NCBI GenBank assembly: GCA_943736015.1
Contig: OX031066.1
Span: 9,924,245-9,988,244 of the forward strand
Origin: Tridacna crocea
Lineage: Eukaryota > Mollusca > Bivalvia > Cardiida > Cardiidae
Length of the DNA stretch: 64,000 nucleotides
Direction: 5' to 3'
The translations under genes and the position numbers were made by a program. The number at the start of each line of letters is the position of its first letter. Within the stretch, counting starts at the first letter, position 1. The notes beneath the pieces were generated by a model. It was not told where the DNA came from. It was given only the letters and a program-made list of their open reading frames with translations, and ran no database searches. Below are positions 11,510-22,386 of the stretch, piece after piece.

Positions 11510-11606
11510 AATGTTTCATTGCATTTAATATGGAAATTTTGTAGACCATGGGTAGAGTCAATTTCATCTCTCTTCCCTTTAACCATCTCTCGAAGATTGT
11601 ATCCAT
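11510..11606 (-). pseudogene. Beta-spectrin exon, end of repeat 5 / start of repeat 6
   Basis: Minus-strand exon between an acceptor (TTTGAAATTACAG) and a donor (CATTG|TAAG or TTG|TAAG). It reads GYNLREMVKGKRDEID then STHGLQNFHIKCNETL. Beta-spectrins have LQxFHxECNETxSWI at this point, so the match is clear. No stop falls inside this exon, but K replaces the usual E before CNET. It is the most 3' exon I can recognise; the rest of the gene, about half, is absent from the window downstream of it. Confidence 0.75.
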
Positions 11607-11894
11607 CTGTAATTTCAAAATAAACATATAACAGGTTTAGATAGTTGAAGACAGTGCTTGCTTTTGGAAATAGGTATTAACTATACAAAGGGTGAAGAGT
11701 AGCTATGTCTTTATTTCCTCTGCATGAATTTTTAACACATTGTGAAAAAGACGTAATTGCTCAGAATTACAAATTCCATTGTCAGTATTTTCACTTCGAT
11801 TATTTTGCACCTATTTCAAATTTCCTTCGAATATTTTGCACCCATTTCAAATTTCTACAAGTAATCTCCAAAAGTAATTGATCATGCTAATAAG

Positions 11895-12122
11895 TTAAAC
11901 TCTTTTTCCAAACGACAAAATTTTAGATGGTCAAAATGAAAGCACTTGCAGACAACAAAATAAATGTAACCCAAAAATTGAAATTCATTTCTAGCAGGGT
12001 AGATAACATTGTGGGAAAGGAGAAAATACTGGTTACCAGTATTTTTTCCTTAAATTCCCACTTTTTCAATAGGCTTCTATCTCAGGGTTGTTAAAAGTTG
12101 GGATTGTGCGGTAAAGAGCTAA
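11895..12122 (+). mobile_element. TTAA hairpin MITE
   Basis: TTAAACTCTTTTTCCAAACG at left, GTGCGGTAAAGAGCTAA at right. The axis is AATACTGGTTACCAGTATT: G to A on one arm is matched by C to T on the other. Confidence 0.88.
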
Positions 12123-12204
12123 GCACTTTAATTAAATACTTCTGCATGACTGTAAACAGACATTTTTTTCCTCTTTCAATTTTCTTTCAAAGTTTCTACA
12201 TGAG

Positions 12205-12362
12205 ATGACAGAGCTCTGGTTAGAGGGAGTGATTTTGATATCAAAACTGAAAATATAAATCAACCCCCACTAAACTTTATGTTATGGGTACTCATTAGAA
12301 ATGTCTCATCTCATGGAGTTTGGAAGAGAAATAATGGATTTAGAATACAAATACTCCCTCTT
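12205..12362 (-). mobile_element. ACTCATTAG hairpin MITE (copy 1, partial)
   Basis: Shares GAGGGAGTGATTTTGATATC and GGGTACTCATTAGAAATG with the copies at 22.39-22.57 and 23.38-23.77 kb. One arm of the internal palindrome is missing. Confidence 0.6.
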
Positions 12363-12367
12363 ATCTT

Positions 12368-12770
12368 CATCTTCGCAAGCCAAGGCTGATGATTCACTAC
12401 CGTTACTCTACCCTTGGCAGATCGAGCTTGATTTTTAGGTCAGCTGATATGCTTTTTCATTGGATGCAGCCAGCTCTAGCTGCAACAAATGAAATCACTT
12501 GTAGCATTTCATCTTTGATAAAAATAGAACATGGTCTCTACCTTTCTAATAAAAGGTAAAACATGGAAACCCATGTGGATGTCTGCTTATCACGTCATGT
12601 ATATTTGCAAGTGGTTTGTAAAACGATATTTCATTTGCTTTTAGAAGCATGATGTAAAGGGGAGTAATAACCAGCATCCAATAGAGGGCGCATCGCAGGA
12701 ATCTCGAAATCGGACTCAATCAGCCAAGGTAAGATCCACGTAGTGATCGTAAACTTGGCTCGCGAAGATG
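12368..12770. mobile_element. Non-autonomous DNA element, about 50-bp inverted termini
   Basis: Left end CATCTTCGCAAGCCAAGG, and the reverse complement of the right end is CATCTTCGCGAGCCAAG. Both continue with diverged ATCACTACG-like text. No open frame inside. No clear target duplication. Confidence 0.6.
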
Positions 12771-12805
12771 TCCTATCTGGAGCTATGGATTAAATAGATT
12801 TTTTT

Positions 12806-13031
12806 TTAACCTTTTACTGCATAGATACTCATTTCTATGCATTGCTTGTAGGAGCCTTTGGAAAACATTGTGGCAAAAGGTGAAATTGCTAGTGACGAGC
12901 AATTTTACCTTTTGCCACAAAACTTTATGCTATCCAAAGGTGTCATATACACATAAGAAACAGTTCATCCTTGCTGTTATTTAGGGTCAGTTAGAGATAC
13001 CACAGAAATGCCTTGTGGGGTAAAGGGTTAA
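12806..13031 (-). mobile_element. TTAA hairpin MITE, GGCAAAAGGTGAAATTG stem variant
   Basis: TTAACCTTTTACTGCATAGA at left, GGGGTAAAGGGTTAA at right. The stem reads TGTGGCAAAAGGTGAAATTG and its complement. It ends only 17 bp from a beta-spectrin exon. Confidence 0.85.
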
Positions 13032-13047
13032 TTAATTTAGCACATAC

Positions 13048-13231
13048 TTGTCGCTGGACAACTTCAGCAGCATTTGGATGTTCCACTGGTAGAAGCTGTC
13101 ATGCAAGTTGGTTCATCAAACCAACTTTGGAAGCATTGGCATTCATCATGTTCAAAGCCTTCAAAATGGTGCTTCATGATGGCAAGCTCTTCAATGTCGT
13201 CAGTTACAATCATAGTAGTGAGGAGTTTATC
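13048..13231 (-). pseudogene. Beta-spectrin exon, repeat 5, with frameshift and stop
   Basis: Exon between acceptor GGCTATTCCAG and donor CAA|GTATGT. Frame one reads DKLLTTMIVTDDIEELAI then MKHHFEGFEHD. After a 2-bp deletion near 13148 the match continues in a second frame as MNANASKVGLMNQLA, a TGA stop at 13099-13101, then QLLPVEHPNAAEVVQRQ. In known beta-spectrins this segment reads like IPDxLEDLExxQHRFE...NxxASRVxxVNQxARQL, so the TGA replaces an Arg codon (CGA to TGA would do it). Two independent lesions in one exon argue for a pseudogene, not a sequencing slip. Confidence 0.88.
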
Positions 13232-13351
13232 CTGGAATAGCCAAGGAAGAATTTTATGGGTTGACAATATTGATTTGGATATATGATGGTTTTTCACTAT
13301 CCTATTAATAGTGTCTCTAGATTAAAAATCAAATACTCTCGCATATGGTAT

Positions 13352-13580
13352 TTAACCCTATACCAAAAAATCACTGGTTTTTACGACCCCGAGATAGAAG
13401 GCTTCTGAAAACATTGTGGGAAAAGGAGAAAATGCTGGTAACCAATATTTTCTCCTTTTCCCATGATGTTTTCTGCTCCGCTGGAAATAAATTTCTATTT
13501 TCAAGTTGCATTTATTTTGTCGTCTGCAAGTGCTTTCAATTTGGACCAGTCTAAGATTTTGTCTTTTGGTAAAGGGTTAA
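13352..13580 (-). mobile_element. TTAA hairpin MITE
   Basis: TTAACCCTATACCAAAAAAT at left, TTTTGGTAAAGGGTTAA at right. Nearly perfect palindrome around 13408-13472. Confidence 0.9.
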
Positions 13581-13764
13581 CTCATTACCAAACAACAGTA
13601 TTTTAGGCTTGTCCAAAGTAACTGAAAATTTGAAATTTGTTTTTGAAGGGTAGAAAACGTGGGGAAAAGGAGAAAATGCAGCATTTTCTCCTTTTCCCAC
13701 AATGTTTTCTAAATGCTTCTTTCTCAGGGTCGTCAAAAGTAGTGATTGTGAGGTAATGGGTTAA
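13577..13764 (+). mobile_element. TTAA hairpin MITE, CTCATTACC end type, abutting the previous copy
   Basis: TTAACTCATTACCAAACAAC at left, GAGGTAATGGGTTAA at right. It shares a TTAA with its left neighbour. The hairpin axis has lost the CTGGTTACCAG block (AAAATGCAGCATTTT remains), a symmetric loss. Confidence 0.88.
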
Positions 13765-14039
13765 GATCATTGTTTTTAACTTTTCTTACACAATTTTTCT
13801 TTCACTGTAATGGTTGTACCAGTATACGACTAGAGAGTTCGCTTTTTTCTTGGGTTTAATTTTTCTTGTAATTGTATGAAATGTGTAAGCTCACTTATTT
13901 CATAATTCTAATTTTTCTGTTATTAAATGGCTGTTAATGAAGTGTAAACTCTCTTATTTTGTACTTTCAACTTTTTCAATTATCTTAAAACAGATGAACA
14001 TGATCTGTAAGCTCACATTTTTCAACAAGACGTTTGCAA

Positions 14040-14712
14040 AGCAGTGCATATACGCCCAAAGGGGCTTGTCAGTGTAATGAGTTGAAATGACAGATGGGCC
14101 ATGAATGAAGAGTAGTTATTCTCCATGATATGTGACAAATATTAAAGGGCAATAACTAAAAAAATAAGGGTGGCACAGTTACAAATTTTGTGAATTGCCC
14201 TTATCCACAATGTGTTCTATCAGTCTTGGAAGGTTCAAGATAATAGCTTTAATATTTTAGAAATTTTGTCCCAGACAAAAATTCAAAGCTAACACCTTTT
14301 ATAGTTTAGAAGTCATGGCCTGGACAAAAATTCATACTGAAAATGAACAAAGGGCAGTAACTCAAAAATAAAGGTGGCAGAGTTATGGTTCATATGCACT
14401 GCACTTCTCCATAATGGGTTCTATCACTGTATGTAGTTTCAAGTTGATACCTTTTATAGTATGGAAGTTATGGCCTGAACAAAAATTCAAAGTGAAAAGT
14501 TGGTTATTTAAGAAATCAAGGGCAGATAATTTAGAACACAAACAGCGATCCAAATTCTAAGAGTCAGATGCACAACTAAACATCATGGAGATTCATTGTG
14601 GCAAGTTTCAAATAATTCCGATGGAAACTGTAGGAGAAGTTGCGCACACAAGAAATTGCTGACAGACTGACAGACGACAGGGGGTATAACATAATACAAC
14701 CCTTCGGGCATA
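14040..14712 (+). mobile_element. Tandem-core repeat element (AAGGGCARTAACT family)
   Basis: Left end TATACGCCCAAAGGGG; the right end contains GACGACAGGGGGTATAA and CCCTTCGGGCATATAAAAA, an inverted match of the TATGCCC...GGG motif. Inside are about three diverged units with AAAGGGCARTAACT and GAAGTYATGGCCTGRACAAA, 155-205 bp apart. The design resembles bivalve elements with tandem satellite cores. Confidence 0.6.
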
Positions 14713-14839
14713 TAAAAATGTTTTTTTTTTCAATTTCACAGCTATGTGCATGTTATATGTAAACTTACAGTACTTGTGGCTATTTTCAACTCTACAACAA
14801 CACATGTCTTTACCATGTGACCATATTTTGATCTCGTCT

Positions 14840-15028
14840 CAAATGAAAGCTTTGGAAGATAACATATGAAATGTTTCTCCAACGTTTGAATCTGTCTTTC
14901 AAATAAATAGAAAATGGAGGAAACAGAAAATACAGGTTACCAGCTTTGTCTTCTTTCCCTCAATCTTTTCAAAAGCCTTCTACCTCAATGTAGCATAAAC
15001 ACAAGACTGATCATTTGTAACTGGTTAC
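14840..15028 (+). mobile_element. Decayed TTAA hairpin MITE
   Basis: Only the core (ATACAGGTTACCAGC) and part of the right flank (TTTTCAAAAGCCTTCTACCTC) remain. It lies directly beside a beta-spectrin exon donor. Confidence 0.4.
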
Positions 15029-15038
15029 ACAAAATTAC

Positions 15039-15196
15039 CTTCACATTGATGCAACACAATGTCAGCTTCATTGAAGAGTTTGAACGAGGACAATGCATCC
15101 AATAATCTTTGTTTTCTAATCTTAGCAAGTTCCAGTAGTTCTTGGTAATGTCTGTCGATGCTACCCAATGTACGCTGTACAGACTTAAACTCTATC
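15039..15196 (-). pseudogene. Beta-spectrin exon, repeat 4/5 junction
   Basis: Acceptor GTTGTATTACAG, donor GTGAAG|GTAATT. It reads IEFKSVQRTLGSIDRHYQ, ELLELAKIRKQRLLDALS, SFKLFNEADIVLHQCE. Beta-spectrin has RLxxIxxxYxELxxLAxxRxQxLxDxLxLYKxFxEADxxxxWIxEK here. No stop is present, but the conserved tryptophan of WIxEK is lost (LHQCE), consistent with relaxed constraint. Confidence 0.85.
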
Positions 15197-15356
15197 CTGT
15201 AATACAACATAAATTGATAAAATAAAGGATATAATTTGTTCTTTTCAGTGAACAATCAAAAGTTATCAAATGAACATCATCAGTATTATTTTCACGACTA
15301 GCAAAGTGCCACAAGTGAAAACATTACCAATGATTTTCACACCATGATATAACTTC

Positions 15357-17921
15357 TAGGGATGGCAACGGTTAACCGGTTAACCTATCCAATGACTGAT
15401 TAACCAGTTAGGAAATTGGAAACCAGTTAACCAGAAACAAATATTTATATATTATCAAAAGTTTACCAAAATAATCATTATAATTAAAAAAAAACAAGAG
15501 GGCCAAGATGGCCCTGGATCGCTCACCTGAATTTTTGAGATGACCAGTCTATTTTTTTTTTTTTTTTTTTTTTGAGGTATTGAAACATTGGAATCAAATT
15601 TATAATTTTGCCAAGCAATTTTCAAAAGGTCACCTGTAAAAGTCATTTCGAAATCTGACCATCAGTTTCAAAAAGAAGAATTTTTAAGAATTCTTCATTT
15701 CTGTAAAAGAGCAAGTAGCCCCCATCAACGAGAGCCATGTTTCTTGATGGATCAAAATTTACGAACAAGTTTTGAAAAGGGTCACCCAAGGAACATCTCT
15801 CTGAAATTATTTCAAAATCTGACCAGGGGTTTCAGAGAAAGGGAATTTTAAAGAATTTCATCATGTCCGTATAGTGCAAGTAGCCCCCATTCACAAGAGC
15901 CATGTTTCTTGAGGGATCAAAATTATATGTACAGCTTTTGGAAAGGGTCACGCAAGGAACATCTCTGTCAGATTATTTTAAAATCTGACCACAGGGTTCA
16001 GAGAAGAAGAATTTTCAAGAATTTCTTAATTTCCATATAATGCAAGTAGCCCCCATTCACCAGAGCCATGTTTCTTGGCCAATCAAAATTTCACGAACAA
16101 TTTTAGAAAAGGGTCACCCAAGGAACATCTCTGTGAAATTATTTCAAAATCTATCCAGCCATTTCAGAGAAGAAGAATTTTCAAGAATTTCTTCATTTCT
16201 GTATAGTGCAAGAAGCCCCCATTCACCAGAGCCACATTTTTTGACGAATCAAAATTTCACGAACAATTTTTGAAAAGGGTCACCCAAGGAACATATCTGT
16301 GAAATTATTTCAAAATCCGACCAGTGGTTTCAGAGGAAAAGATTTTTAAAGAATTTGCTAAAAAATTCCATTTGGTTGCCATGGCAACCAGAGTTTTTGA
16401 TGGAATCAAATTCTGTGAACAATTTTTAAAGAGGACCTCCCAAGGAACATTCCTGCCAAGTTTGGTCCAAATTGGCCCAGCAGTTTAGGAGGAGTTGATG
16501 TTTAAAGAATTGTTGACGACGCAAGACGGACGACGCACGACGGACACCGGGTGATCCTAAAAGCTCCCCTTGAGCATGTTGTGCTCACATGAGCTAAAAA
16601 CACAAAGTTAACTTTGCTGGTTCTGACAACCAAGACTGCATCATACGTAGCCAAGATGCGGCGTAGGTGTGATATACAGTTTGATGACATGTCTGTGCAA
16701 TATATTAAACATCATTAATTCGCTAATTAGTCCCCAGTCTCTGATAATAAACAATGAAACACATGTCCTCTTTGGAACAAAGGCACTGGCTTATTGTAAT
16801 TGATTTGCTTGGAAAATTTCATTAAGTACCCGCCCCCAATCAAATATATGCATGGATTGATCAATTAGTGTAAGAGGGATTGAAATTTATGAGCCTATCA
16901 ATCTGTGTTCAAGCAGGCACAATCTGTGTTCAAGCAGGCACAGTGGTTTCTCTTCGTTCATTCATTATCACTTCTATAAGTATCTTCAAAAATCATAGTA
17001 TAGTGCAGAGGCTTTGAATTTGGGATAGTCTAAGATTTAAACCTGTCGTTTGGGTGATGGTTAACACGCGATCACTTTGCGATGGCTGTTTCGATTGACG
17101 ATCAATAACCATACCATCATCTGTATGATTCAGTTTGTAGATTTTGTGAAGTTGTAAAAAGCACTAATCCCACTAGTTTTTTCTTTCGATGCAGCACTAA
17201 AGTTGTAAATAGCAGTGTTCCAACTAGTTTTTTTTCTTTTGCTGCAGCACAAAAGTTTGTTATTCATATATCTATGGACATTTGCCGATTAAAATCATTA
17301 AAAAGCTGAAAAGACAATCTGAAATGACTCCGATCGAACAATGTCGAAAGGAACATTTTGTTCTGTCATGGGTTTCCATGTTTTTTGCATCGAGCATTTT
17401 TCATGTGTTTTAATTTACGGATAGGCCTGATTTCTGCCCGATTTGGCAATAATTCATCAGAATTGATAGCAAGTAACTTCAAATCCTGGTATTTTACGCA
17501 AGTTAAGCAGATAATGGTTTGGTGGGGTTTTTTTTTTGTTCTTGCTAACATGAGGTCTCACGTGAAACCAAACTTTTTTACCTGAATTTCAGTTATCTTT
17601 GGGTGATTTACACAATAATTTGCGTAGGAAAACACTGAAATGGCCTGATAATTTCTAGTCCTCTATAGTAAACATTGTGGAAAATTGATTTTATTGCACA
17701 GAGAGAGAGGGAGAGAGATCGTCGATAGATTGGCCGTCTTTTGCGCCAAAGTACAGAAATAGTAAACATCATGGAAATGCATTACTCACGCACCGTTTGT
17801 CAATGTTGACATATCAAGCAGGTACCCTCATCTTAAATGTTCCTACATGGTCATTCAGTAAACTGATCGAAAGATTGAACGGTTTACCAGTTAGCAAATT
17901 TACTAACCGTTGCCATCCCTA
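15357..17921. mobile_element. Non-autonomous hAT element
   Basis: Terminal inverted repeats TAGGGATGGCAACGGTTA; the right end reads ...TAACCGTTGCCATCCCTA. Flanks ATAACTTC (left) and ATAAATTC (right) are an 8-bp target duplication with one mismatch, as for hAT elements. A second copy without the insert below lies at 36201-37563. There is no transposase frame. A tandem-core repeat (15493-16597) is nested inside. Confidence 0.85.
15493..16597 (+). mobile_element. Tandem-core element R1 (nested in hAT)
   Basis: Left end CAAGAGGGCCAAGATGGCCC then TGGATCGCTCACCTG. Right end GATCCTAAAAGCTCCCCTTG then GCTCACATGAGCTAAAAA. The core repeats GCAAGTAGCCCCCATTCACC at 15711, 15877, 16042 and 16208, a period of 165-166 bp. 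Open frames across it are repeat-derived. Confidence 0.8.
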
Positions 17922-18460
17922 ATAAATTCTGATCTTTAACCAAAAAAACCTCACCAGATATTCTATTTATTTCATACTTCCAAGCCCCTGTTAAATTGGG
18001 ACCAAAATCCAGTACAGCTGTTTTCTGTTGCCCCATGGCACGACCCCTCACATAACAGTGAATTGCAATATTACACAAAGCATGCGAACCAAATGCATGT
18101 ACTTTGTATTTCCCTCTGGTTGAATAGCAGGTTCTATTTACATAGACAATTTAAACACAGCACTACTGTTTTCCCCTTTAATTGAACAGTTAGAAAATAG
18201 GAGATCAGTATTTTTCACTGGTCTTAACCATGAAATACAAGCCATAATCCAGCTATATTTTTTGACAAGCTACTGAAGAGCATAATAAAACTCAATAATC
18301 AAGACAGTGTTCCATTCACTCTTTGTAACAAACAGTCGATTACTACAATTCCCTCTATCCTTTCAAAATCTGGGCTACTCTAAGGTCAAATATACTCTTG
18401 TTTGAAAATGTATCAAAAATTATTCCTTTCTGCTTACATATATATTGGATAAACATCTAC

Positions 18461-18689
18461 TTAACCCTTTACCACATGGCAAAATTTTAGACCTATCCAA
18501 ATTGAAAGCATTTGCAGACGACAATTTCAAAGTGGCTCATATGGTGCAATTCTGCTTTGATAGGGTAGAAAACATTGTGGGAAAAGGAGAAAATGCTGGT
18601 TACCAGCATTTTCTCCTTTTCCAACAATGTTTTCAAAAAGCTTCTTTCTCAGGGTCATAAAAAGTCGTCACTGTGTGGTAAAGGGTTTA
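18461..18689 (+). mobile_element. TTAA hairpin MITE
   Basis: TTAACCCTTTACCACATGGC at left, TGTGGTAAAGGGTTTA at right. Nearly perfect palindrome 18562-18630. It lies 36 bp from a beta-spectrin exon. Confidence 0.9.
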
Positions 18690-18724
18690 TTGATGATGAC
18701 ACATGGTGTACATTGAGGGCTCAC

Positions 18725-18916
18725 CTGCTCTCCCAAGTTAGCAGCCTGTTCATGCAAGGCTTCTATCACTGCCTGGTAATTCTTCAGCTCATCCGTCACA
18801 TCCTTGGCTTTTTTTCCAACAAGGACTGGTTATTGGCTTCATCATGACCAACATCATTACTAGAGACCATGTGCAATGTATCATGCATCCATGTGTCGTC
18901 AGCATCAACAAAAAAA
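18725..18916 (-). pseudogene. Beta-spectrin exon, repeat 4, with frameshift
   Basis: Acceptor CATCTTTCAG, donor GAGCAG|GTGAGC. It reads VDADDTWMHDTLHMVSS, NDVGHDEANNQSLLEK, then after a one-base loss in an A-run (T-run at 18809-18815 on the plus strand) AKDVTDELKNYQAVIEA and LHEQAANLGEQ. Human beta-spectrins have the same order: DADDxxxWMxDxLxxVSSxDVGHDE..QSLxKKHKDVxxEIxNY...LHEQA. The homopolymer frameshift alone could be a sequencing error. Taken with the stops in other exons I read it as decay. Confidence 0.87.
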
Positions 18917-19395
18917 CTGAAAGATGAAGGAGAACATTGATGATTAGGATATACTTTTATTTCATGCTTTCTGGTAGGATATCGAGAAATAGCAGTGAAA
19001 ATATTTTTCGATCTTACACTGGTACAACCAGTGAAAATTCCGATTTTCACGTTCTTGTTGCCTAGGTAAATTGCGCGTGCCTAACAAACAGATGGGAAAT
19101 ATGACGTCATATACCTTACATTTCTCACACTTGACGTAATATTGTAATGTGTTGCTATGTCTGAGGGGTGCGCCACGGGGAATAACGGAAAAGAACTATA
19201 CTGGATTTTGATGAAGCTCCTCCCAGAAAGGGTTAAAAGCGTGAAATAAATAGAATATTTGTTTTTTTTCAGTGGGAGATGGAAATTTATTTCATCTTGT
19301 GAACACCATTGGTAATATTTTCACTCATGGCTCTGCCACTTGTGAAAATATTACTGATGGTGTCCACTCGAGCGTAGGTTAATCTATGCCTATCC

Positions 19396-19608
19396 ATTTA
19401 CCTCATAATCTGCATTTTAACAAGCCTGAAGCAGAAGTCGTTTGAAAACATTGTGGGTAAACAAGAAAATGCTGGTAACATGCATTTTTTCCTTTTCCCA
19501 AAATGTTTTCTACCCCATCAAAGGAAGAAATCATCACTTGAGCTAAATTTGTTGCCTGCAAATCCTTTCAATTTGGTTGAGTAAAAAATTTTGTTGTTTG
19601 GTCAAGAC
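19396..19608 (-). mobile_element. TTAA hairpin MITE, decayed
   Basis: The core AGAAAATGCTGGTAACATGC, flank GTTGCCTGCAAATCCTTTC and end TTTTGTTGTTTGGTCAAG are recognisable. Terminal TTAAs are not. Confidence 0.65.
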
Positions 19609-19698
19609 CTCTCTGGAACTTAGATTGTACCAAGTACATTGTCAAGATGAGTCTCGACAAGGCAAGACAAGACATGGTAACATAAATACTTCTGTGAA

Positions 19699-19927
19699 TT
19701 AACCGTTTCCCAAACAATCCCTGGTTTTTATGGGTCTAGAATAGTAGCCTTTTGGAAACATAGTGGGAAAAGAAGAAAATGCTGGTAACCAACATTTTCT
19801 CCTTTTCCCACAATGTTTTCTACCCTGTCATAGACAGAATTCATCTTTTCAGCAAGAGTTGAATTGTCGTCTGCAAATGCTTTCCATTTGGTCTAATCCA
19901 AAAGTTTGTTGTTTGGGAAAGGGTTAA
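19699..19927 (-). mobile_element. TTAA hairpin MITE
   Basis: TTAACCGTTTCCCAAACAAT at left, GTTTGGGAAAGGGTTAA at right. Near-perfect palindrome. The TTTCCC / GGGAAA ends define a subgroup also seen at 8369, 24345 and 52581. Confidence 0.9.
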
Positions 19928-20086
19928 ATTTGCCTGCAATTTGCTGGGAACCAGCATTTTCTCCTTTACGCACAATGTGTTCTACCCCGTCATAGACAGA
20001 AATCATCTTTTCAGCAAGAGTTTGTCATCTGCAAATGCTTTCAATTATGGTCTAGTCCAAAAGTTTGTCGCTTTGGAAAGGGTTAA
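19924..20086 (-). mobile_element. Partial TTAA MITE, tandem duplicate of the previous right half
   Basis: Repeats CCCCGTCATAGACAGAAATC and ...GGAAAGGGTTAAATTTGC from the preceding copy. The left half stops at the hairpin axis (GCTGGGAACCAGC). It looks like a local duplication rather than a new insertion. Confidence 0.7.
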
Positions 20087-20140
20087 ATTTGCTTGCAATT
20101 TGACCTGACAGTTTATTACCTTTGGCAGCTAGTGGATCTT

Positions 20141-20317
20141 TTAATCTTGAATCTTTTAACAACCCTGAGAAAAATAGCCTTTGAAAATAATGTAGGAAAA
20201 GGAGAAAATGCTGGTAACCAAATCAAATTTCAGTTTTTAATTCACATTATTTTTGTCGTCTGTAAATGCTTTCAATTTGGACAAGTCCAAAATTTTGCCA
20301 TTTTGGTAAAGAGTTAA
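20141..20317 (-). mobile_element. TTAA hairpin MITE lacking one hairpin arm
   Basis: TTAATCTTGAATCTTTTAAC at left, TTTTGGTAAAGAGTTAA at right. The right arm is lost exactly at the axis (GCTGGTAACC|AAATC). Confidence 0.8.
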
Positions 20318-20475
20318 TCTTGAATCCATGTATCCATCACCAGTGACTGTAAAAATTAGAAAACTGACAAAGTATATTTTATCACCTTTTACCTGTCAAC
20401 ATCGCATTTTTACCTACTGCATTCATTTTCAACTTTCATAACTTGATTTTGTGGATGATTACTGATTATCCATAC

Positions 20476-20679
20476 CTGATAGAAGTCCACAGCTTCATTT
20501 GAGACATTTTTCTGATGGCTTTCAGATAGATCTATGAGACTTTCCAACTGCTACTTGATCTTGTTAATGTGCTCTTGGATCTTGTCCGCGCCGAAACTGC
20601 CAGCCAAAATGAGATCATTACCAACTTGTAATACAGACTGCTGATGGGTGTGTCTGGCTGTCATCTCATCCTCTATATT
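20476..20679 (-). pseudogene. Beta-spectrin exon, repeat 3, with stop
   Basis: Acceptor TTGATTTACAG, donor TATCAG|GTATGG. It reads NIEDEMTARHTHQQSVLQ, VGNDLILAGSFGADKIQ, EHINKIK, a TAG stop at 20551-20553, then QLESLIDLSESHQKNV and SNEAVDFYQ. Human beta-spectrin has xxEDEMxGRxxHxxxxxxxGxxxIxxxxFGxxKIxExIxxIxxQWxxLxxLxxxRxxxLxxAxxxxQF at this place. The stop takes the residue just before Q(W/L)xxL. The frame on either side of the stop is the same, so this is a nonsense substitution. Confidence 0.9.
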
Positions 20680-20913
20680 CTGTAAATCAATACCATCTTA
20701 AAATGAAGGTTTGATTTGGCTACTGCCATTTAATGCCAGTTACTGCTAGCTGGAATCAATCTCAGTGTTATATAAGGTTACATGCTAACATCTTTACCAT
20801 GGCCACAGAGAGCCATGAGATCATTAAGTTCTGTTAACATAAAACATAAGGAACTTTGTTTGGTATAACCCAAAACTTATGTATTCAAACCCCACAGGTT
20901 ATTAGTCATATTG

Positions 20914-20996
20914 ATAGATGAGTGTAACACTATTGTAAGTGCTTGTGCGATGTACAGGCACTTAGAATAGTGTTGCACTCGCCTATCAATATATAA
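20914..20996. mobile_element. Small palindromic (fold-back) element, copy 1
   Basis: ATTGATAGATGAGTGTAACA at left mirrors TGTTGCACTCGCCTATCAAT at right, with GTGCTTGTGCGATGTACAGG at the centre. It matches the 26.17-kb copy over its whole length of about 80 bp. Confidence 0.75.
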
Positions 20997-21047
20997 TATG
21001 CAAAATAGCGTAAACCAGGATAAACATATGTAGCCATGATAACCAAC

Positions 21048-21292
21048 CTTTTGTTTGTTAGGTAAGCGATGAACGCTAGTAGGGTCAGGACCCAAATCTG
21101 GAGCAGACATGAGCCATTTTTTCTCTTTAATCCATCCTTCTTCATCAGCCATGTGCCAGTAGAACTGCCAGAGTTTGCAGTACTCAAGGAGCCCATTTTT
21201 TCTCTCCTCTGCCAATCTCTTGAGTTCTTCGTACACATTCAACATTGTATTGATGGGATCTTTGACGATCTCTGGGTCGCTTGGTCTGTAGC
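21048..21292 (-). pseudogene. Beta-spectrin exon, repeat 2/3
   Basis: Acceptor TTTACACTAG, donor CAAAAG|GTTGGT. Open throughout: YRPSDPEIVKDPINTM, LNVYEELKRLAEERKN, GLLEYCKLWQFYWHMA, DEEGWIKEKKWLMSAP, DLGPDPTSVHRLPNKQK. Beta-spectrin reads Y(K/R)PxDPxxIxDRxxxM...LAxERRxxLEESRxLWxFxWxMAxEEGWIxEKExxLxSxDxGxDLTSVxRLLxKHR. Prolines replace conserved R and L in DLGRDLTSV and RLL, changes that would break the helices. This is the best-preserved exon of the pseudogene. Confidence 0.9.
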
Positions 21293-21599
21293 CTAGTGTA
21301 AATCAAAACCATTCAATGAAAAATTCTTATACGTATGGTATTACGTAATTTAAACCACAAATGATCTTTATGTCCAAACTCATTCTGTATCTTCTAAAAT
21401 AAAGAAACCTAGAACTAAAAGATTTAAAAAAAAAGCTGATATTGTGATAGAATGTTGTATCATTTAACAACTTTTAACACACCTGAAAGAGAAAGCTTTT
21501 GAAAGTGCCTCTCAGGAACAATCTGTCTGTAATTGGGGAAATTTGCGAGTCAAAAAATACTTTATACAAGTCAAGAGTTTAAAGTTTTGTCCTTCTAAC

Positions 21600-21738
21600 C
21601 TTAATTTCTTCCATCCAGTCAAGTATACAGAGCATTTCTTGGAAGATTTGTTGTTGTTGTTGGGAGACTTCCATGCACATTCTTCTAGTCCGTAACAGTT
21701 CCACTAAGAAGTTCCACAGATGTATGACATTGTCTTTC
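21600..21738 (-). pseudogene. Beta-spectrin exon, repeat 2
   Basis: Acceptor CGTTTTGTATAG, donor ATTAAG|GTTAGA. It reads KDNVIHLWNFLVELLRT, RRMCMEVSQQQQQIFQE, MLCILDWMEEIK. Known beta-spectrins read ARKDNVxRLWEYLLELLxARRxRLEMNLxLQKIFQEMLYIMDWMDEMK, which is near-identical. No lesion inside. The expected next piece (LVLSQDYGKHLLGVEDLLQKH-like) is not found in the 307 bp before the following exon. That gap implies a lost exon. Confidence 0.9.
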
Positions 21739-22104
21739 CTATACAAAACGATACAGAGAGAAAATTTGTTAGAAAATTTGTACAGTGTTTTTTCCTGTAA
21801 GGCAACTCCAGACATTTTATCAGGCAGGTTTGTGAACAGTGTAGATCGAAGTTGCTGTATGTTATTTTGTACATAAAACCAGGGCAACGCTTCACTCGTC
21901 TCTGCTAACAAAAAATCTATTTATCTAAATGCATAAAGAATTAAGTTATAAAAAATTCTTGACAGGTCAACTACATACATCAAACTAGCAAATTTTAACT
22001 GCCATTTACTCATCATATCCTGAAAAAAATTTGCAGCCAACATCTTGGAAAGCATCCATGAAAAATATGAACCATCAAACAAAAACTAAGGTTGAATACA
22101 TGAA

Positions 22105-22314
22105 TTAAGTCTTTACCAAATGACATTTTAGACTTGTCCAAATTGACAAAATAAACATGACTCAAAAAATGAAATTTGACATTTGCAGAGTAGAAAACAT
22201 TGTGGGAAAAGGAGAAAATGCTGGTTACCAGCATTTTCTCCTTTTCCCACAATGTTTTCAGATGGCTTCTTCCTCTGGGTCATAAAAACCAGGGATTCTT
22301 TGGTAAAGAATTAA
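22105..22314 (+). mobile_element. TTAA hairpin MITE
   Basis: TTAAGTCTTTACCAAATGAC at left, TTTGGTAAAGAATTAA at right. Perfect palindrome 22194-22260. Confidence 0.9.
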
Positions 22315-22386
22315 TTTGAAAACACTATAGAAAAACATTTTCTTTTTTTTTTCTAATTACAAACATTTATCTTTTGCCAGAATTAG

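Noticed and set aside
21579-21911. Upstream part of the minus-strand frame (ALPWFYVQNNIQQLRST) as spectrin coding
   Set aside because: Only the 21600-21738 exon matches beta-spectrin. The stretch above it lies beyond a good acceptor and has no spectrin similarity.
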